From contig NZ_JAUSXT010000001.1 of the NCBI RefSeq assembly GCF_030816235.1, positions 3,038,001 to 3,102,000 of the forward strand: 64,000 bases of DNA, given 5' to 3'. Positions within the stretch are counted from its first letter, which is position 1. Each line of letters begins with the position of its first letter. Below, in pieces: positions 15,843-23,610 of this stretch. The notes beneath the pieces were generated by a model. That model made no database searches and was not told the origin of the DNA. It worked only from the letters and a program-made list of their open reading frames with translations. Both the position numbers and the translations under genes were made by a program. Origin of the DNA: Microbacterium sp. W4I4. GTDB taxonomy: Bacteria; Actinomycetota; Actinomycetes; Actinomycetales; Microbacteriaceae.

Positions 15843-17522
15843 TTGAACTCCACCACATCTTCCTCGGCCGAGACCGTGCGCTCAGCCCGCGAGGTCTTCA
15901 CCGCGATCTCCGGCCTCATCGTCGGCATGTTCGTCGCCGTGCTCTCGGGCACGGTGGTCTCGACCTCGCTCCCCGTCATCATCGCCGAGCTCGGCGGAAC
16001 CCAGGCGCAGTACACCTGGGTCATCACCGCCAGCCTTCTGGCCACAGCCGTCACCACCCCGATCTGGGGCAAGCTGTCCGACCTCGTCGACCGCAAGGTG
16101 CTCGTCCAGATCTCACTGATCCTGTTCACCGTCGGCACAGTCATCGCCGGCTTCTCCACCGACACCAACATGCTGATCGCCGTGCGCGTGATCCAGGGCG
16201 TCGGCGTCGGCGGGCTCATGTCGCTCGTGATGGTCGCCGTCGCGCTGATCATCTCGCCGCGCGAGCGCGGCAAGTACATGGGCGTCGTCGGCGGCATCAT
16301 GGCCCTCGCCACGATCGGCGGCCCGCTGCTCGGCGGGTTCCTCACCGACACGCTGGGATGGCGCTCCAACTTCTTCGTCGGTGTGCCGTTCGCGATCGTC
16401 GCCCTCATCCTGCTGCAGTTCACCCTGCATCTGCCCAAGCCGCAGAACGTCAAGGTGTCGATCGACTATCTCGGCATCGTGCTGCTGATGGTCGGCGTCT
16501 CGGGTCTGCTGATCTGGGTGTCGATGGGCGGCAGCCAGTTCGAGTGGGACTCCGTCACCAGCTACGCGCTGGGCATCGGTTCGGCCGTCGCCATCGTGGC
16601 CTTCGTGATCGTCGAGATGCTCGTCAAGGAGCCGATCATCCCGATGACGCTGTTCCGCAACCGCACCTTCACACTGTCGGTGCTCGCCTCGATCGCCATC
16701 GGCGTCTCGATGTTCGCGACCTCCGTCTTCCTGGCGCAGTACTTCCAGCTTGCCCGTGGCGCGACGCCGACCGAGTCGGGCCTGATGACCATCCCGATGA
16801 TCATCGGTCAGATGGGCGCCTCGATCATCATCGGGCAGCTGGTCAGCCGCTACGGCAAGTGGAAGGGCTGGATGATGCTGGGCTCGGTGCTCGCCCTCAT
16901 CGGCGTGACACTGATGGCGACGCTGCGCTACGACACCCCGTTCCCGCTCGTCGCGGTCTACATGTTCGTGCTCGGTGCGGGCCTCGGCATGGTCATGCAG
17001 AACCTCACCCTGATCGTGCAGAACGACACCCCGCCGCAGCAGCTGGGCGCGGCATCCTCGGGCGTCAACTTCTTCCGCACGATCGCCGGCACCATCGGCG
17101 TCACGATCATGGGCTCGATTCTCGCGACCAACGTCGCGACGTACATGAAGGACGGTCTGGGCAAGTTCGTGCCGAAGTCGCCTGATGAGATCGACGCGCT
17201 CAAGCACCTGGCCACCGGCGACGTGCCCAACATGGGCAGTCTGCCGGACAGCATCCGCACCGTCGTCGAGTCGTCCTACGGGCACGGCATCGCGGACGCG
17301 TTCCTGATCGCCATCCCGCTCGCCGTGATCGGCGTGATCGCGATCGCCTTCATCCGGAACAAGCCGCTCTCGACGAAGAACTCCGCGGAGCAGCTGCGCG
17401 AGAACGCCGAGGAGTCCGCGATCGAGGTCGCGGGTGCCGAGGTGGGAGCCGCCACCGGCAGCATCCGCGTCATCTCCGAGGACGACGATCGTGTTCGCGA
17501 CGTGCAGGAGCCGGTGCGCTGA
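15843..17522 (+). CDS. MFS transporter, DHA2 (14-TM) drug:proton antiporter
   Basis: Multidrug efflux pump of 559 aa with 14 predicted membrane segments, exporting toxic compounds in exchange for protons. Hallmarks are the SLPVIIAELGGTQAQYTWVI segment of helix 1, LVDRKVLVQISLILF (motif A region, KLSDLVDRK) and MGVVGGIMALATIGGPLLGG (motif C). The frame is open from 15804, but those codons lie in the promoter and operator; TTG 15843 has AGGAG 9 nt upstream and a more natural N terminus. A MarR gene starts 1 nt after the stop, a standard arrangement for inducible efflux. Confidence 0.92.
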   Translation: MNSTTSSSAETVRSAREVFTAISGLIVGMFVAVLSGTVVSTSLPVIIAELGGTQAQYTWVITASLLATAVTTPIWGKLSDLVDRKVLVQISLILFTVGTVIAGFSTDTNMLIAVRVIQGVGVGGLMSLVMVAVALIISPRERGKYMGVVGGIMALATIGGPLLGGFLTDTLGWRSNFFVGVPFAIVALILLQFTLHLPKPQNVKVSIDYLGIVLLMVGVSGLLIWVSMGGSQFEWDSVTSYALGIGSAVAIVAFVIVEMLVKEPIIPMTLFRNRTFTLSVLASIAIGVSMFATSVFLAQYFQLARGATPTESGLMTIPMIIGQMGASIIIGQLVSRYGKWKGWMMLGSVLALIGVTLMATLRYDTPFPLVAVYMFVLGAGLGMVMQNLTLIVQNDTPPQQLGAASSGVNFFRTIAGTIGVTIMGSILATNVATYMKDGLGKFVPKSPDEIDALKHLATGDVPNMGSLPDSIRTVVESSYGHGIADAFLIAIPLAVIGVIAIAFIRNKPLSTKNSAEQLRENAEESAIEVAGAEVGAATGSIRVISEDDDRVRDVQEPVR

Positions 17523-17523
17523 C

Positions 17524-17961
17524 ATGGACACCGACACCATCGACGACGTGATGGCGGATTTTCAGGGGCATCTGAACCTGATCTTCGCCCGCGCGCGCAC
17601 GATGTGGAAGGAGTCCGCGGCACGGATGCACCCCGAGCTGCAGCCCGCAGGCTACAAGCTGCTCTCGTTCATCTCGCGGACGGGCCCCACCAACGCCCAT
17701 CAGCTCGCCGAGCGGTTCGAGATGGACAAGTCGATGGTCAGCAGGCAGATCCGGATGCTGGAGGAGTTCGACCTCCTCGAATCGCGCCCGGACGAGCACG
17801 ACGGCAGGCTGCGGGTGCTCACCGCGACGCCCGAAGCCTGCCGCATGCTGGCCGAGTTGCGCGGTGAGCACGCCGAGCGGATGCGGACGGTTCTCGCCGG
17901 GCTCACGCCGGACGAGGTGAAGGCCGCTTCCAAGGCCTTCAGCCTGCTCTCCGAGGTGTGA
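17524..17961 (+). CDS. MarR family transcriptional regulator
   Basis: Winged-helix repressor of 145 aa, co-transcribed with the MFS pump (1-nt gap). The DNA-binding part is NAHQLAERFEMDKSMVSRQI followed by the wing RPDEHDGRLRVLTAT. The N-terminal helix FARARTMWKESAARMHPELQPAGYKLL closely resembles the same region of the second MarR protein at 18042, so the two are paralogues. It probably binds the GTTGATCAAC palindromes in front of the operon and releases them on binding a pump substrate. Confidence 0.9.
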   Translation: MDTDTIDDVMADFQGHLNLIFARARTMWKESAARMHPELQPAGYKLLSFISRTGPTNAHQLAERFEMDKSMVSRQIRMLEEFDLLESRPDEHDGRLRVLTATPEACRMLAELRGEHAERMRTVLAGLTPDEVKAASKAFSLLSEV

Positions 17962-17991
17962 GGTCCTGACATCCGGCGCCCTGGCGTCTCC

Positions 17992-18024
17992 GAAGGCCCG
18001 CTGTCGAATCGACAGCGGGCCTTC
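17992..18024 (+). terminator. perfect 16-bp hairpin after the MFS-MarR operon
   Basis: GAAGGCCCGCTGTCGA and TCGACAGCGGGCCTTC are complementary with a one-base centre. It lies between the two MarR genes and should end the efflux operon; it lacks a U tract, as is common in this group. Confidence 0.75.
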
Positions 18025-18041
18025 GCCGTACACTGACGGCT

Positions 18042-18521
18042 ATGACTGCCCTGCCCGAGAATCCCGACGCGCCTGCCTCGGACGGACTCGTCGATGCAGA
18101 GCTGGACGAAGCGATCGTGCGCGTCGAGCGGGAACTCGGGCGGCTGTTCGCCCGCATCCGGGTCAGCTGGCGAGAGGCCGCCGCCACCGTGCATCCGGAT
18201 CTGCAGCCGCTGGGGTACCAGGTGCTGGTCTCGATCCTCGGCGGCGAGGCGACCACGGCCGGCGCGATCGTGGAGCGCCTGCAGACGGACAAATCCGCGG
18301 TGAGCCGTCAGGTGCGCCAGCTGACCGAGCTTGGGCTGGTGGAGAGCGTCCGCGATCCGGACGACCGGCGCGCCAAGCGCATGGTGGCCACCGATCTCGC
18401 GAAGGAGCGGGTGGCGATCGCCCGTGCCGCGTACCACGGCCGCATCGGCGAGCGGCTGCGCGCCTGGACGGCGGCGGACCTCGACCATTTCGCCGACCTG
18501 CTGGACGAGCTCGGTCGCTGA
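18042..18521 (+). CDS. MarR family transcriptional regulator (paralogue)
   Basis: Second MarR protein, 159 aa. HTH segment TTAGAIVERLQTDKSAVSRQ and wing VRDPDDRRAKRMVATDLAKE are clear. It shares the framework WxEAAAxxHPxLQPxGYxxL with the MarR at 17524. It is separated from that gene by a strong hairpin and has its own leaderless promoter (TACACT 7 nt before ATG), so it is expressed independently. It may share the same operators or have diverged to a second target; sequence alone does not decide. Confidence 0.9.
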   Translation: MTALPENPDAPASDGLVDAELDEAIVRVERELGRLFARIRVSWREAAATVHPDLQPLGYQVLVSILGGEATTAGAIVERLQTDKSAVSRQVRQLTELGLVESVRDPDDRRAKRMVATDLAKERVAIARAAYHGRIGERLRAWTAADLDHFADLLDELGR

Positions 18522-18540
18522 AGCCGGCAAGCCCGGGGCG

Positions 18541-18936
18541 TCACGGGGTCGGGGCGAGCACGGCGAATCCCTGCGCGCGTGCGGCCTCGGCCAGACGGTC
18601 GTCATAGGTCAGGAACCCCTCGAGATCGTCGCCGAGGTCGATGGCTGCGGCGAGGTGGAGGGCATCGAGCGAGCGCAGTCCGACCGGGTCGAGACGGCCT
18701 GCGGTCTCGAACATCGTCGTCGTCACCCGCAGCAGCACCAGCGAGTCGAGCACGACGCGCACCCGCGGGGCGCGATCCGGGCTGACGCGCCGCACGGCGC
18801 GCATCAGTTCCGTACGTGCCAGATCCGACGCCACGAGCGTGGGTTCGGCATCCGCGATCCATGCCAGCAGAGCCGTGGATTCCGCCTCTGCGGTGACCAG
18901 CTTCACGAGTGCGGACGTGTCGATGTAATGCGCCAC
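18541..18936 (-). CDS. PIN domain toxin (VapC-like)
   Basis: Predicted ribonuclease toxin of 131 aa. PIN-domain acidic residues are visible: MAHYIDTSALVKL (Asp6), SDLARTELMRAV (Glu), SLDALHLAAAI (Asp) and LTYDDRLAEAA (Asp). It begins with GTG 18936, 2 nt after the stop of the antitoxin gene at 18939, as in vapBC operons. It would cleave RNA when its partner is degraded. Family type II toxin-antitoxin; the target RNA is unknown. Confidence 0.9.
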   Translation of the reverse strand: MAHYIDTSALVKLVTAEAESTALLAWIADAEPTLVASDLARTELMRAVRRVSPDRAPRVRVVLDSLVLLRVTTTMFETAGRLDPVGLRSLDALHLAAAIDLGDDLEGFLTYDDRLAEAARAQGFAVLAPTP

Positions 18937-18938
18937 GA

Positions 18939-19202
18939 TCAGTACCGCTCCGACTCGCGCGCACGGAGCAGATCTTCGGAGAGAGGGGGGCCTGGCTCCG
19001 GCGCGGTGAGGGACAGGATGCTGAGGCGCGCAGGCCGGGCGAGACCGGTCTCGAGAAGATTCTCGAGACCGGATCGGTCCATCGGTGTGATGCGGGCGAC
19101 CGGCCTGCCCCGATCGGTGACCGTGATCGTCTCGCCGGCGGCCACTTCCGCGACCACGGCCGAGGCGTTCTGCTTCAGTGCTCGGATCCCGACTTCAGTC
19201 AT
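18939..19202 (-). CDS. type II toxin-antitoxin antitoxin, Phd/YefM family
   Basis: Antitoxin of 87 aa for the PIN toxin encoded next to it. The N-terminal half, VGIRALKQNASAVVAEVAAG then ETITVTDRGRPVARI, is the Phd/YefM DNA-binding and dimerisation fold; the C-terminal tail should wrap the toxin. An upstream ATG at 19211 exists, but it overlaps a TACAAT box (19210-19215), so the leaderless start at 19202 is preferred. It should repress its own promoter. Confidence 0.88.
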   Translation of the reverse strand: MTEVGIRALKQNASAVVAEVAAGETITVTDRGRPVARITPMDRSGLENLLETGLARPARLSILSLTAPEPGPPLSEDLLRARESERY

Positions 19203-19209
19203 GTGCTCC

Positions 19210-19215
19210 ATTGTA
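19210..19215 (-). promoter_or_regulatory. -10 box of the Phd/PIN operon
   Basis: TACAAT on the minus strand ends 7 nt before ATG 19202, implying a leaderless or near-leaderless message. No good -35 is seen. Confidence 0.5.
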
Positions 19216-19230
19216 GAACATTGACGGTGC

Positions 19231-19276
19231 TTGCGCTCCGCATCCCGACCTGATCTAATATGGGAAAGCGCTTACC
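19231..19276 (+). promoter_or_regulatory. promoter and LacI-type operator of the Gfo/Idh operon
   Basis: TTGCGC (19231-19236), 19 nt and TAATAT (19256-19261) are followed at once by GGGAAAGCGCTTACC (19262-19276), whose AAGCGCTT core is a perfect palindrome typical of LacI-family operators. A repressor bound here would block the start point. The LacI gene at 23611 is the obvious candidate. Confidence 0.65.
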
Positions 19277-19327
19277 GCTATACGGGACGCGCGACAGCTT
19301 CTCGACAGAACGACAGAACGGATCACC

Positions 19328-20482
19328 ATGGCGAACGTGCGCGAGATCGGCATCATCATGAACGGCGTCTCCGGACGCATGGGCTACCGGCAGCACCTGG
19401 TGCGCTCCATCCTCGCGATCCGCGACCAGGGCGGCATCGAGCTCTCCGACGGCTCGAAGGTCACCGTCAAGCCGATCCTCGTGGGCCGCAGCGCCGAGAA
19501 GCTCGCCGAGCTCGCAGCCCTGCACGGCATCGAGGACTACACGACCGATCTGGATGCCGCACTCGCCGACCCGCAGTGGGAGATCTACGCCGACTTCCTG
19601 GTGACCAAGGCGCGCGCCAGCGCGATCCGCAAGGCCATCGCAGCAGGCAAGGCCATTTACACCGAGAAGCCCACCGCCGAGTCGCTCGAGGAGGCCCTGG
19701 AGCTCGCGAACCTGGCACGTGAGGCCGGGGTCAAGACCGGTGTCGTGCACGACAAGCTCTACCTGCCCGGCCTGCAGAAGCTCAAGCGCCTGATCGACTC
19801 CGGCTTCTTCGGCCGCATCCTCTCCGTCCGAGGCGAGTTCGGCTACTGGGTGTTCGAGGGCGACTGGCAGCCCGCGCAGCGCCCCAGCTGGAACTACCGC
19901 ACCGAGGACGGCGGCGGCATCATCACCGACATGTTCCCGCACTGGAACTACGTGCTCGAGAACCTGTTCGGCGAGGTGCGCTCGGTCTACGCCCAGGCAG
20001 CGGTGCACATCGCCGACCGATGGGACGAGAAGGGCGAGCACTACGACGCCACGGCCGAAGACGCCGCCTACGGCATCTTCGAGCTCGAAGGCGGCATCAT
20101 CGCCGAGATCAACTCCTCGTGGACCGTGCGCGTGAACCGCGACGAGCTCGTCGAGTTCCAGGTCGACGGCACGCACGGCTCGGCCGTCGTCGGTCTGTTC
20201 GGCGCCAAGATCCAGCCGCGCAACGCCACCCCGAAGCCGGTGTGGAACCCCGACCTCGAGGACACCCACGACTACGACGCCGACTGGCAGGACGTGCCCA
20301 CCAACGACGTGTTCCTGAACGGGTTCCGTCAGCAGTGGGAGGAGTACCTGGAGTCGTACGTGCTCGGCACCGACTACGCCTTCGACCTGCTGGCCGGCGC
20401 CCGCGGCGTGCAGTTCGCCGAGGCGGGTCTGGCCTCCAGCGCCGAGGGTCGCAAGATCGTCATCGAGAGGCTGTCGCTGTGA
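19328..20482 (+). CDS. Gfo/Idh/MocA family sugar oxidoreductase
   Basis: NAD(P)-dependent oxidoreductase of 384 aa. The N-terminal Rossmann domain begins IGIIMNGVSGRMGYRQHLVR; the EKP motif of the family (AIYTEKPTAESLEEALELA) is at about residues 112-130, and the substrate domain follows from GVVHDKLYLPGLQKLKRLID. It would oxidise a sugar, sugar acid or cyclitol, perhaps to a 3-keto product as in several relatives. First gene of an operon: the DUF993 gene overlaps its stop by 4 nt and two isomerases follow. Confidence 0.9.
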   Translation: MANVREIGIIMNGVSGRMGYRQHLVRSILAIRDQGGIELSDGSKVTVKPILVGRSAEKLAELAALHGIEDYTTDLDAALADPQWEIYADFLVTKARASAIRKAIAAGKAIYTEKPTAESLEEALELANLAREAGVKTGVVHDKLYLPGLQKLKRLIDSGFFGRILSVRGEFGYWVFEGDWQPAQRPSWNYRTEDGGGIITDMFPHWNYVLENLFGEVRSVYAQAAVHIADRWDEKGEHYDATAEDAAYGIFELEGGIIAEINSSWTVRVNRDELVEFQVDGTHGSAVVGLFGAKIQPRNATPKPVWNPDLEDTHDYDADWQDVPTNDVFLNGFRQQWEEYLESYVLGTDYAFDLLAGARGVQFAEAGLASSAEGRKIVIERLSL

Positions 20483-21738
20483 CCACGCTGCGCCTGCTCT
20501 CGGCTGATGGACGGCTCTCGGATGCCGAGCTGAACGACTCCGGCGTCTACGCCCGCCCGACCTCCCCGCTGCGCTCCCGCGTCGCGTACGCGGCCGCGCA
20601 CGTCGTGCCGGTCGTCTGGGGCGACAACACCCCGGGCCGGCCCGCCGACATCGACTGGGATTCGACGCTCGCGTTCCGCCGCAACGTGTATTCCTGGGGT
20701 CTGGGAGTGGCGGATGCCATGGACACCGCGCAGCGGAACATGGGTCTGGATGCCGCCGCCACCCGCGAGCTCATCTCGCGCAGCGCCGAGGTGGCGCGCG
20801 AAGAGGGCGGCTCGGTCGTCGTCGGCGTCAACACCGACCACATCGATGAGCAGGTGATCTCGGTGGATGCCGTGATCGACGCCTACCGCTCGCAGTTGGA
20901 GTTCACCGAGGAGCAGGGCGCAGGACCGGTGCTGATGGCATCCCGTCACCTCGCCCGCGTCGCGACCGGCGCCGACGACTACCGCCGCGTCTACCGCGAG
21001 GTGCTGCAGTCGGCGACCGTCCCGGTCGTGCTGCACTGGCTGGGCACCGCCTTCGACCCGGAACTGGCCGGGTATTTCGGGGCAGACGACTGGCAGACGG
21101 CATCCGCAGTGCTGCTGGACATCATCGCCGAGAACCCCGGCAAGGTCGTGGGCGTGAAGATGAGCCTGCTGAACGCCGAGAGCGAGATCTCGGTGCGCTC
21201 GCGGCTCCCCGAGGGCGTGCGGATGTTCACCGGCGACGACTTCAACTACGTCTCGCTGATCGGCGGCTCCGATGCGACCTCGGCGTCGACAGCACGGGAT
21301 CTCGCCGAGAGCGCGGGTTCTCCGCGCGAAGAGGCCGTGCACTCGACAGCATCCGGTGCACTCGACGGCAACCGCACCCATTCGGACGCGCTGCTCGGCG
21401 CCTTCGCGGCGATCACCCCGGTGGCATCCGCCGCGATCCAGGCGCTCGATGCCGGCGACGCGGCGGCCTACCAGCGCATCCTCGGTCCGACCGAGGAGCT
21501 GAGCCGCCAGGTGTTCGCCGCGCCCACCTTCTACTACAAGACCGGTGTCGCGTTCCTGGCCTGGCTGAACGGACACCAGCCCGCGTTCCAGATGGTCGGC
21601 GGCCTGCACTCCGCGCGCAGCCTGCCGCACCTGTCCCGGATCGTCGAGCTGGCCAACGCCTCGCTCGCCCTGGAGAACCCCGAGCTCGCGCGCGAGCGCT
21701 GGCACGGGATGCTGCGCCTGAACGGACTCGACGCATGA
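20479..21738 (+). CDS. DUF993 family protein (aldolase-like TIM barrel)
   Basis: Protein of 419 aa matching DUF993, a family that looks like class I aldolases of the dihydrodipicolinate-synthase type but has no settled reaction. Family-like stretches are VVPVVWGDNTPGRPADIDWD near residue 40, VVGVNTDHIDEQVISVDAVI near 115, VPVVLHWLGTAFDPELAGYF near 180 and VVGVKMSLLNAESEISVRSR near 222, where the Lys could be the Schiff-base residue (inference). A much longer frame from 20020 only overlaps the upstream gene; GTG 20479 is the coupled start. Its stop overlaps the next gene. Confidence 0.85.
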   Translation: MTTLRLLSADGRLSDAELNDSGVYARPTSPLRSRVAYAAAHVVPVVWGDNTPGRPADIDWDSTLAFRRNVYSWGLGVADAMDTAQRNMGLDAAATRELISRSAEVAREEGGSVVVGVNTDHIDEQVISVDAVIDAYRSQLEFTEEQGAGPVLMASRHLARVATGADDYRRVYREVLQSATVPVVLHWLGTAFDPELAGYFGADDWQTASAVLLDIIAENPGKVVGVKMSLLNAESEISVRSRLPEGVRMFTGDDFNYVSLIGGSDATSASTARDLAESAGSPREEAVHSTASGALDGNRTHSDALLGAFAAITPVASAAIQALDAGDAAAYQRILGPTEELSRQVFAAPTFYYKTGVAFLAWLNGHQPAFQMVGGLHSARSLPHLSRIVELANASLALENPELARERWHGMLRLNGLDA

Positions 21739-22616
21739 CCCTTCGACAAGCTCAGGGACCGGACCCCCGTCTCTCCATCAACCAGGCGACCATCAAGTAC
21801 GCGGACCTCGCGACCGCGCTGAGGGTGACGGCGGATGCCGGTGTGCAGTCGATCGGGCTGTGGCGTGAGCCCGTGAACGAGGTCGGTCTCGACGTCGCCG
21901 CACGGATGCTGGCGGACTCCGGACTGCGCTTCTCGTCGCACTGCCGTGGCGGATTCTTCACTCTGCCGGTCGGACCGGAGCGCGAGGCCGCACTGGACGA
22001 GAATCGCCGGGCGATCGAGGAGACCGCGACGCTCGCCGCCGCGGGCGCCGAGGGCTCCGCCGCCGTGCTCGTGCTCGTCGCGGGCGGCCTGCCCGCTGGA
22101 TCGCGCGACCTGATCGGCGCCCGTGAGCGCGTGCGCGATGCGATCGGCGCGCTGGCCGACGACGCGAAGGCCGCCGGAGTCACGCTGGCCCTGGAACCGC
22201 TGCATCCCATGTACGCGTCCGACCGGGCCGTCGTCTCGACACTGGGCCAGGCCCTGGACATCGCCGCCGACTTCGACTCCGCGGTCGTCGGCGCGGCCGT
22301 CGACACCTTCCACATCTGGTGGGATCCGCAGGTGCTCGAGCAGATCGCCCGCGCCGGCCGTGAGGGGCGCATCGCCACCTATCAGGTGTGCGACTGGAAG
22401 ACGCCGCTCGCCGAGGACGTGCTGCTGAGCCGGCATTACATGGACGAGGGCGTCATCGATTTCGGTTCGCTCACGCGGGCCGTGATCGAGACCGGCTACA
22501 ACCGCGACATCGAGGTCGAGCTGTTCAATGCCGACATCTGGGCCGACGACCCCGCGCACGTCGTCGCGCGCACCGTGGAGTCCTTCGGCACCGCAGTCTC
22601 CCCGCACCTCCCCTGA
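21735..22616 (+). CDS. sugar phosphate isomerase/epimerase family protein
   Basis: TIM-barrel protein of 293 aa of the AP-endonuclease-2/xylose-isomerase-like superfamily. Core segments: RLSINQATIKYADLATALRV, SIGLWREPVNEVGLDVAARM, VTLALEPLHPMYASDRAVVS (metal-binding Glu), VGAAVDTFHIWWDPQVLEQI (Asp-x-x-His) and the C-terminal DIEVELFNADIW. The first residues, MTLRQAQGPD, are encoded by a CCCTTCGACAAGCTCAGGG repeat lodged at the ATGA overlap with the upstream gene; the native start was probably nearer RLSINQ. It should isomerise or epimerise the product of the preceding enzymes. Confidence 0.88.
   Translation: MTLRQAQGPDPRLSINQATIKYADLATALRVTADAGVQSIGLWREPVNEVGLDVAARMLADSGLRFSSHCRGGFFTLPVGPEREAALDENRRAIEETATLAAAGAEGSAAVLVLVAGGLPAGSRDLIGARERVRDAIGALADDAKAAGVTLALEPLHPMYASDRAVVSTLGQALDIAADFDSAVVGAAVDTFHIWWDPQVLEQIARAGREGRIATYQVCDWKTPLAEDVLLSRHYMDEGVIDFGSLTRAVIETGYNRDIEVELFNADIWADDPAHVVARTVESFGTAVSPHLP
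21739..21757 (+). repeat. CTTCGACAAGCTCAGGG-type dispersed repeat inside a gene start
   Basis: CCCTTCGACAAGCTCAGGG is the near-palindromic repeat seen in intergenic regions of many bacteria; it translates here as TLRQAQG. Relatives lie at 41205-41226 and 41239-41260. Confidence 0.85.
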
Positions 22617-22617
22617 A

Positions 22618-22686
22618 AGCCCGTCTATATGGCGCAAACCGCCCCCGTCAGTCCGAAACCAGGGCGGTATGCGCCATATAGACGGG
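22618..22686. repeat. paired inverted repeat with nested hairpin (AGCCCGTCT family, copy 2)
   Basis: Arms CCCGTCTATATGGCGCA (22620-22636) and TGCGCCATATAGACGGG (22670-22686) are perfectly complementary. The 33-nt loop region contains an inner pair, ACCGCCC (22638-22644) and GGGCGGT (22662-22668). Same architecture and outer sequence as 4258-4327, but the inner parts of both arms differ in a compensated way. It lies between two isomerase genes. Confidence 0.85.
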
Positions 22687-22717
22687 TACGGGGAGACGGG
22701 GCGGGCAGGATGAAGGG

Positions 22718-23470
22718 ATGATCATGCGACCAGGACTGTGCTCGGTGACGTTCCGGCAGCTCACCCCCGAGCAGATCGTCGTGCGCGCGGCGGAGGCCGA
22801 GCTCGAGGTGATCGAGTGGGGCGGCGACGTGCATGTGCCCGCCGGTGATCCGGAGCGGGCGGCGCAGGTCGCTCAGGCGACGGTGGATGCCGGGCTCGCG
22901 GTGTGCTCGTACGGCTCCTACTTCCGCGCGGGAGCGGACGAGGCGCTCACGCCCATCCTCGACAGCGCCGAGGCGCTCGGCGCCGACCGGGTGCGCATCT
23001 GGGCGGGTCGGGTCGACTCCGCGGATGCCACGCCCGCCCAGTACGCACAGGTGGTCAGCCGGCTTCGGGATGCTGCCGCCGAAGCATCCGACCGCGGCAT
23101 CGGGCTTGCGCTGGAGTACCACCGGGGGACGGTCGCCGACAACCCGGATGCCGTGCTCCGCCTGCTCGCCGACGTCGCCAACCCCGTCCTGTCGACGTAC
23201 TGGCAGCCCTCGGTGGGAGCTGCGGACGCCGTCGCCCTGGCCGAGTTCGACGCACTGGCCGCGCAGACCAGCGCAGTGCACGTGTTCTCGTGGTGGCCCG
23301 AGGCCCAGCGGCTGAGGCTGCACGAGCGCGCCGAGCTGTGGCAGGCGCTGTGCGCCGCGGCATCCGCTCTTCCCGTCCCTCCGCGCGACGCCCTGCTGGA
23401 GTTCGTCCCCGACGACGACCCCGCGCTGCTCGCGGCCGAGGCGGCGACCCTGCGCGGCTGGCTCGCCTGA
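22718..23470 (+). CDS. TIM-barrel sugar isomerase family protein
   Basis: Second AP-endonuclease-2-like TIM barrel, 250 aa. It has MRPGLCSVTFRQLTPEQIVV, LEVIEWGGDVHVPAGDPERA, the metal-binding-type GIGLALEYHRGTVADNPDAV (Glu) and VLSTYWQPSVGAADA. The YWQPS segment and length recall members acting on 3-keto or inositol-type substrates, but I cannot name a reaction. Separated from the upstream isomerase by the inverted repeat at 22618-22686. Start ATG 22718 or 22724. Confidence 0.85.
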   Translation: MIMRPGLCSVTFRQLTPEQIVVRAAEAELEVIEWGGDVHVPAGDPERAAQVAQATVDAGLAVCSYGSYFRAGADEALTPILDSAEALGADRVRIWAGRVDSADATPAQYAQVVSRLRDAAAEASDRGIGLALEYHRGTVADNPDAVLRLLADVANPVLSTYWQPSVGAADAVALAEFDALAAQTSAVHVFSWWPEAQRLRLHERAELWQALCAAASALPVPPRDALLEFVPDDDPALLAAEAATLRGWLA

Positions 23471-23476
23471 TGTCCA

Positions 23477-23527
23477 GGTCGCAATGGATGCCGTTCCTCG
23501 CCGCCCGAAGCGGCATCGATTGCGACC
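23477..23527. repeat. inverted repeat between isomerase and LacI genes
   Basis: GGTCGCAATGGATGCCG (23477-23493) pairs with CGGCATCGATTGCGACC (23511-23527) at 16 of 17 positions over a 17-nt loop. It starts 7 nt after the isomerase stop and could terminate that operon. Further GC-rich repeats (CGCGACCCGCG twice) follow up to 23590. Confidence 0.8.
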
Positions 23528-23598
23528 CGGACGCGTCCGCGACCCGCGGCCTGCACGGGGTCCGCGACCCGCGTCCCGGACGCGCCCGATGACATGGA

Positions 23599-23604
23599 TA
23601 GGCT
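23599..23604 (+). promoter_or_regulatory. -10 box for leaderless LacI mRNA
   Basis: TAGGCT ends 6 nt before ATG 23611. Confidence 0.5.
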
Positions 23605-23610
23605 CATCGC

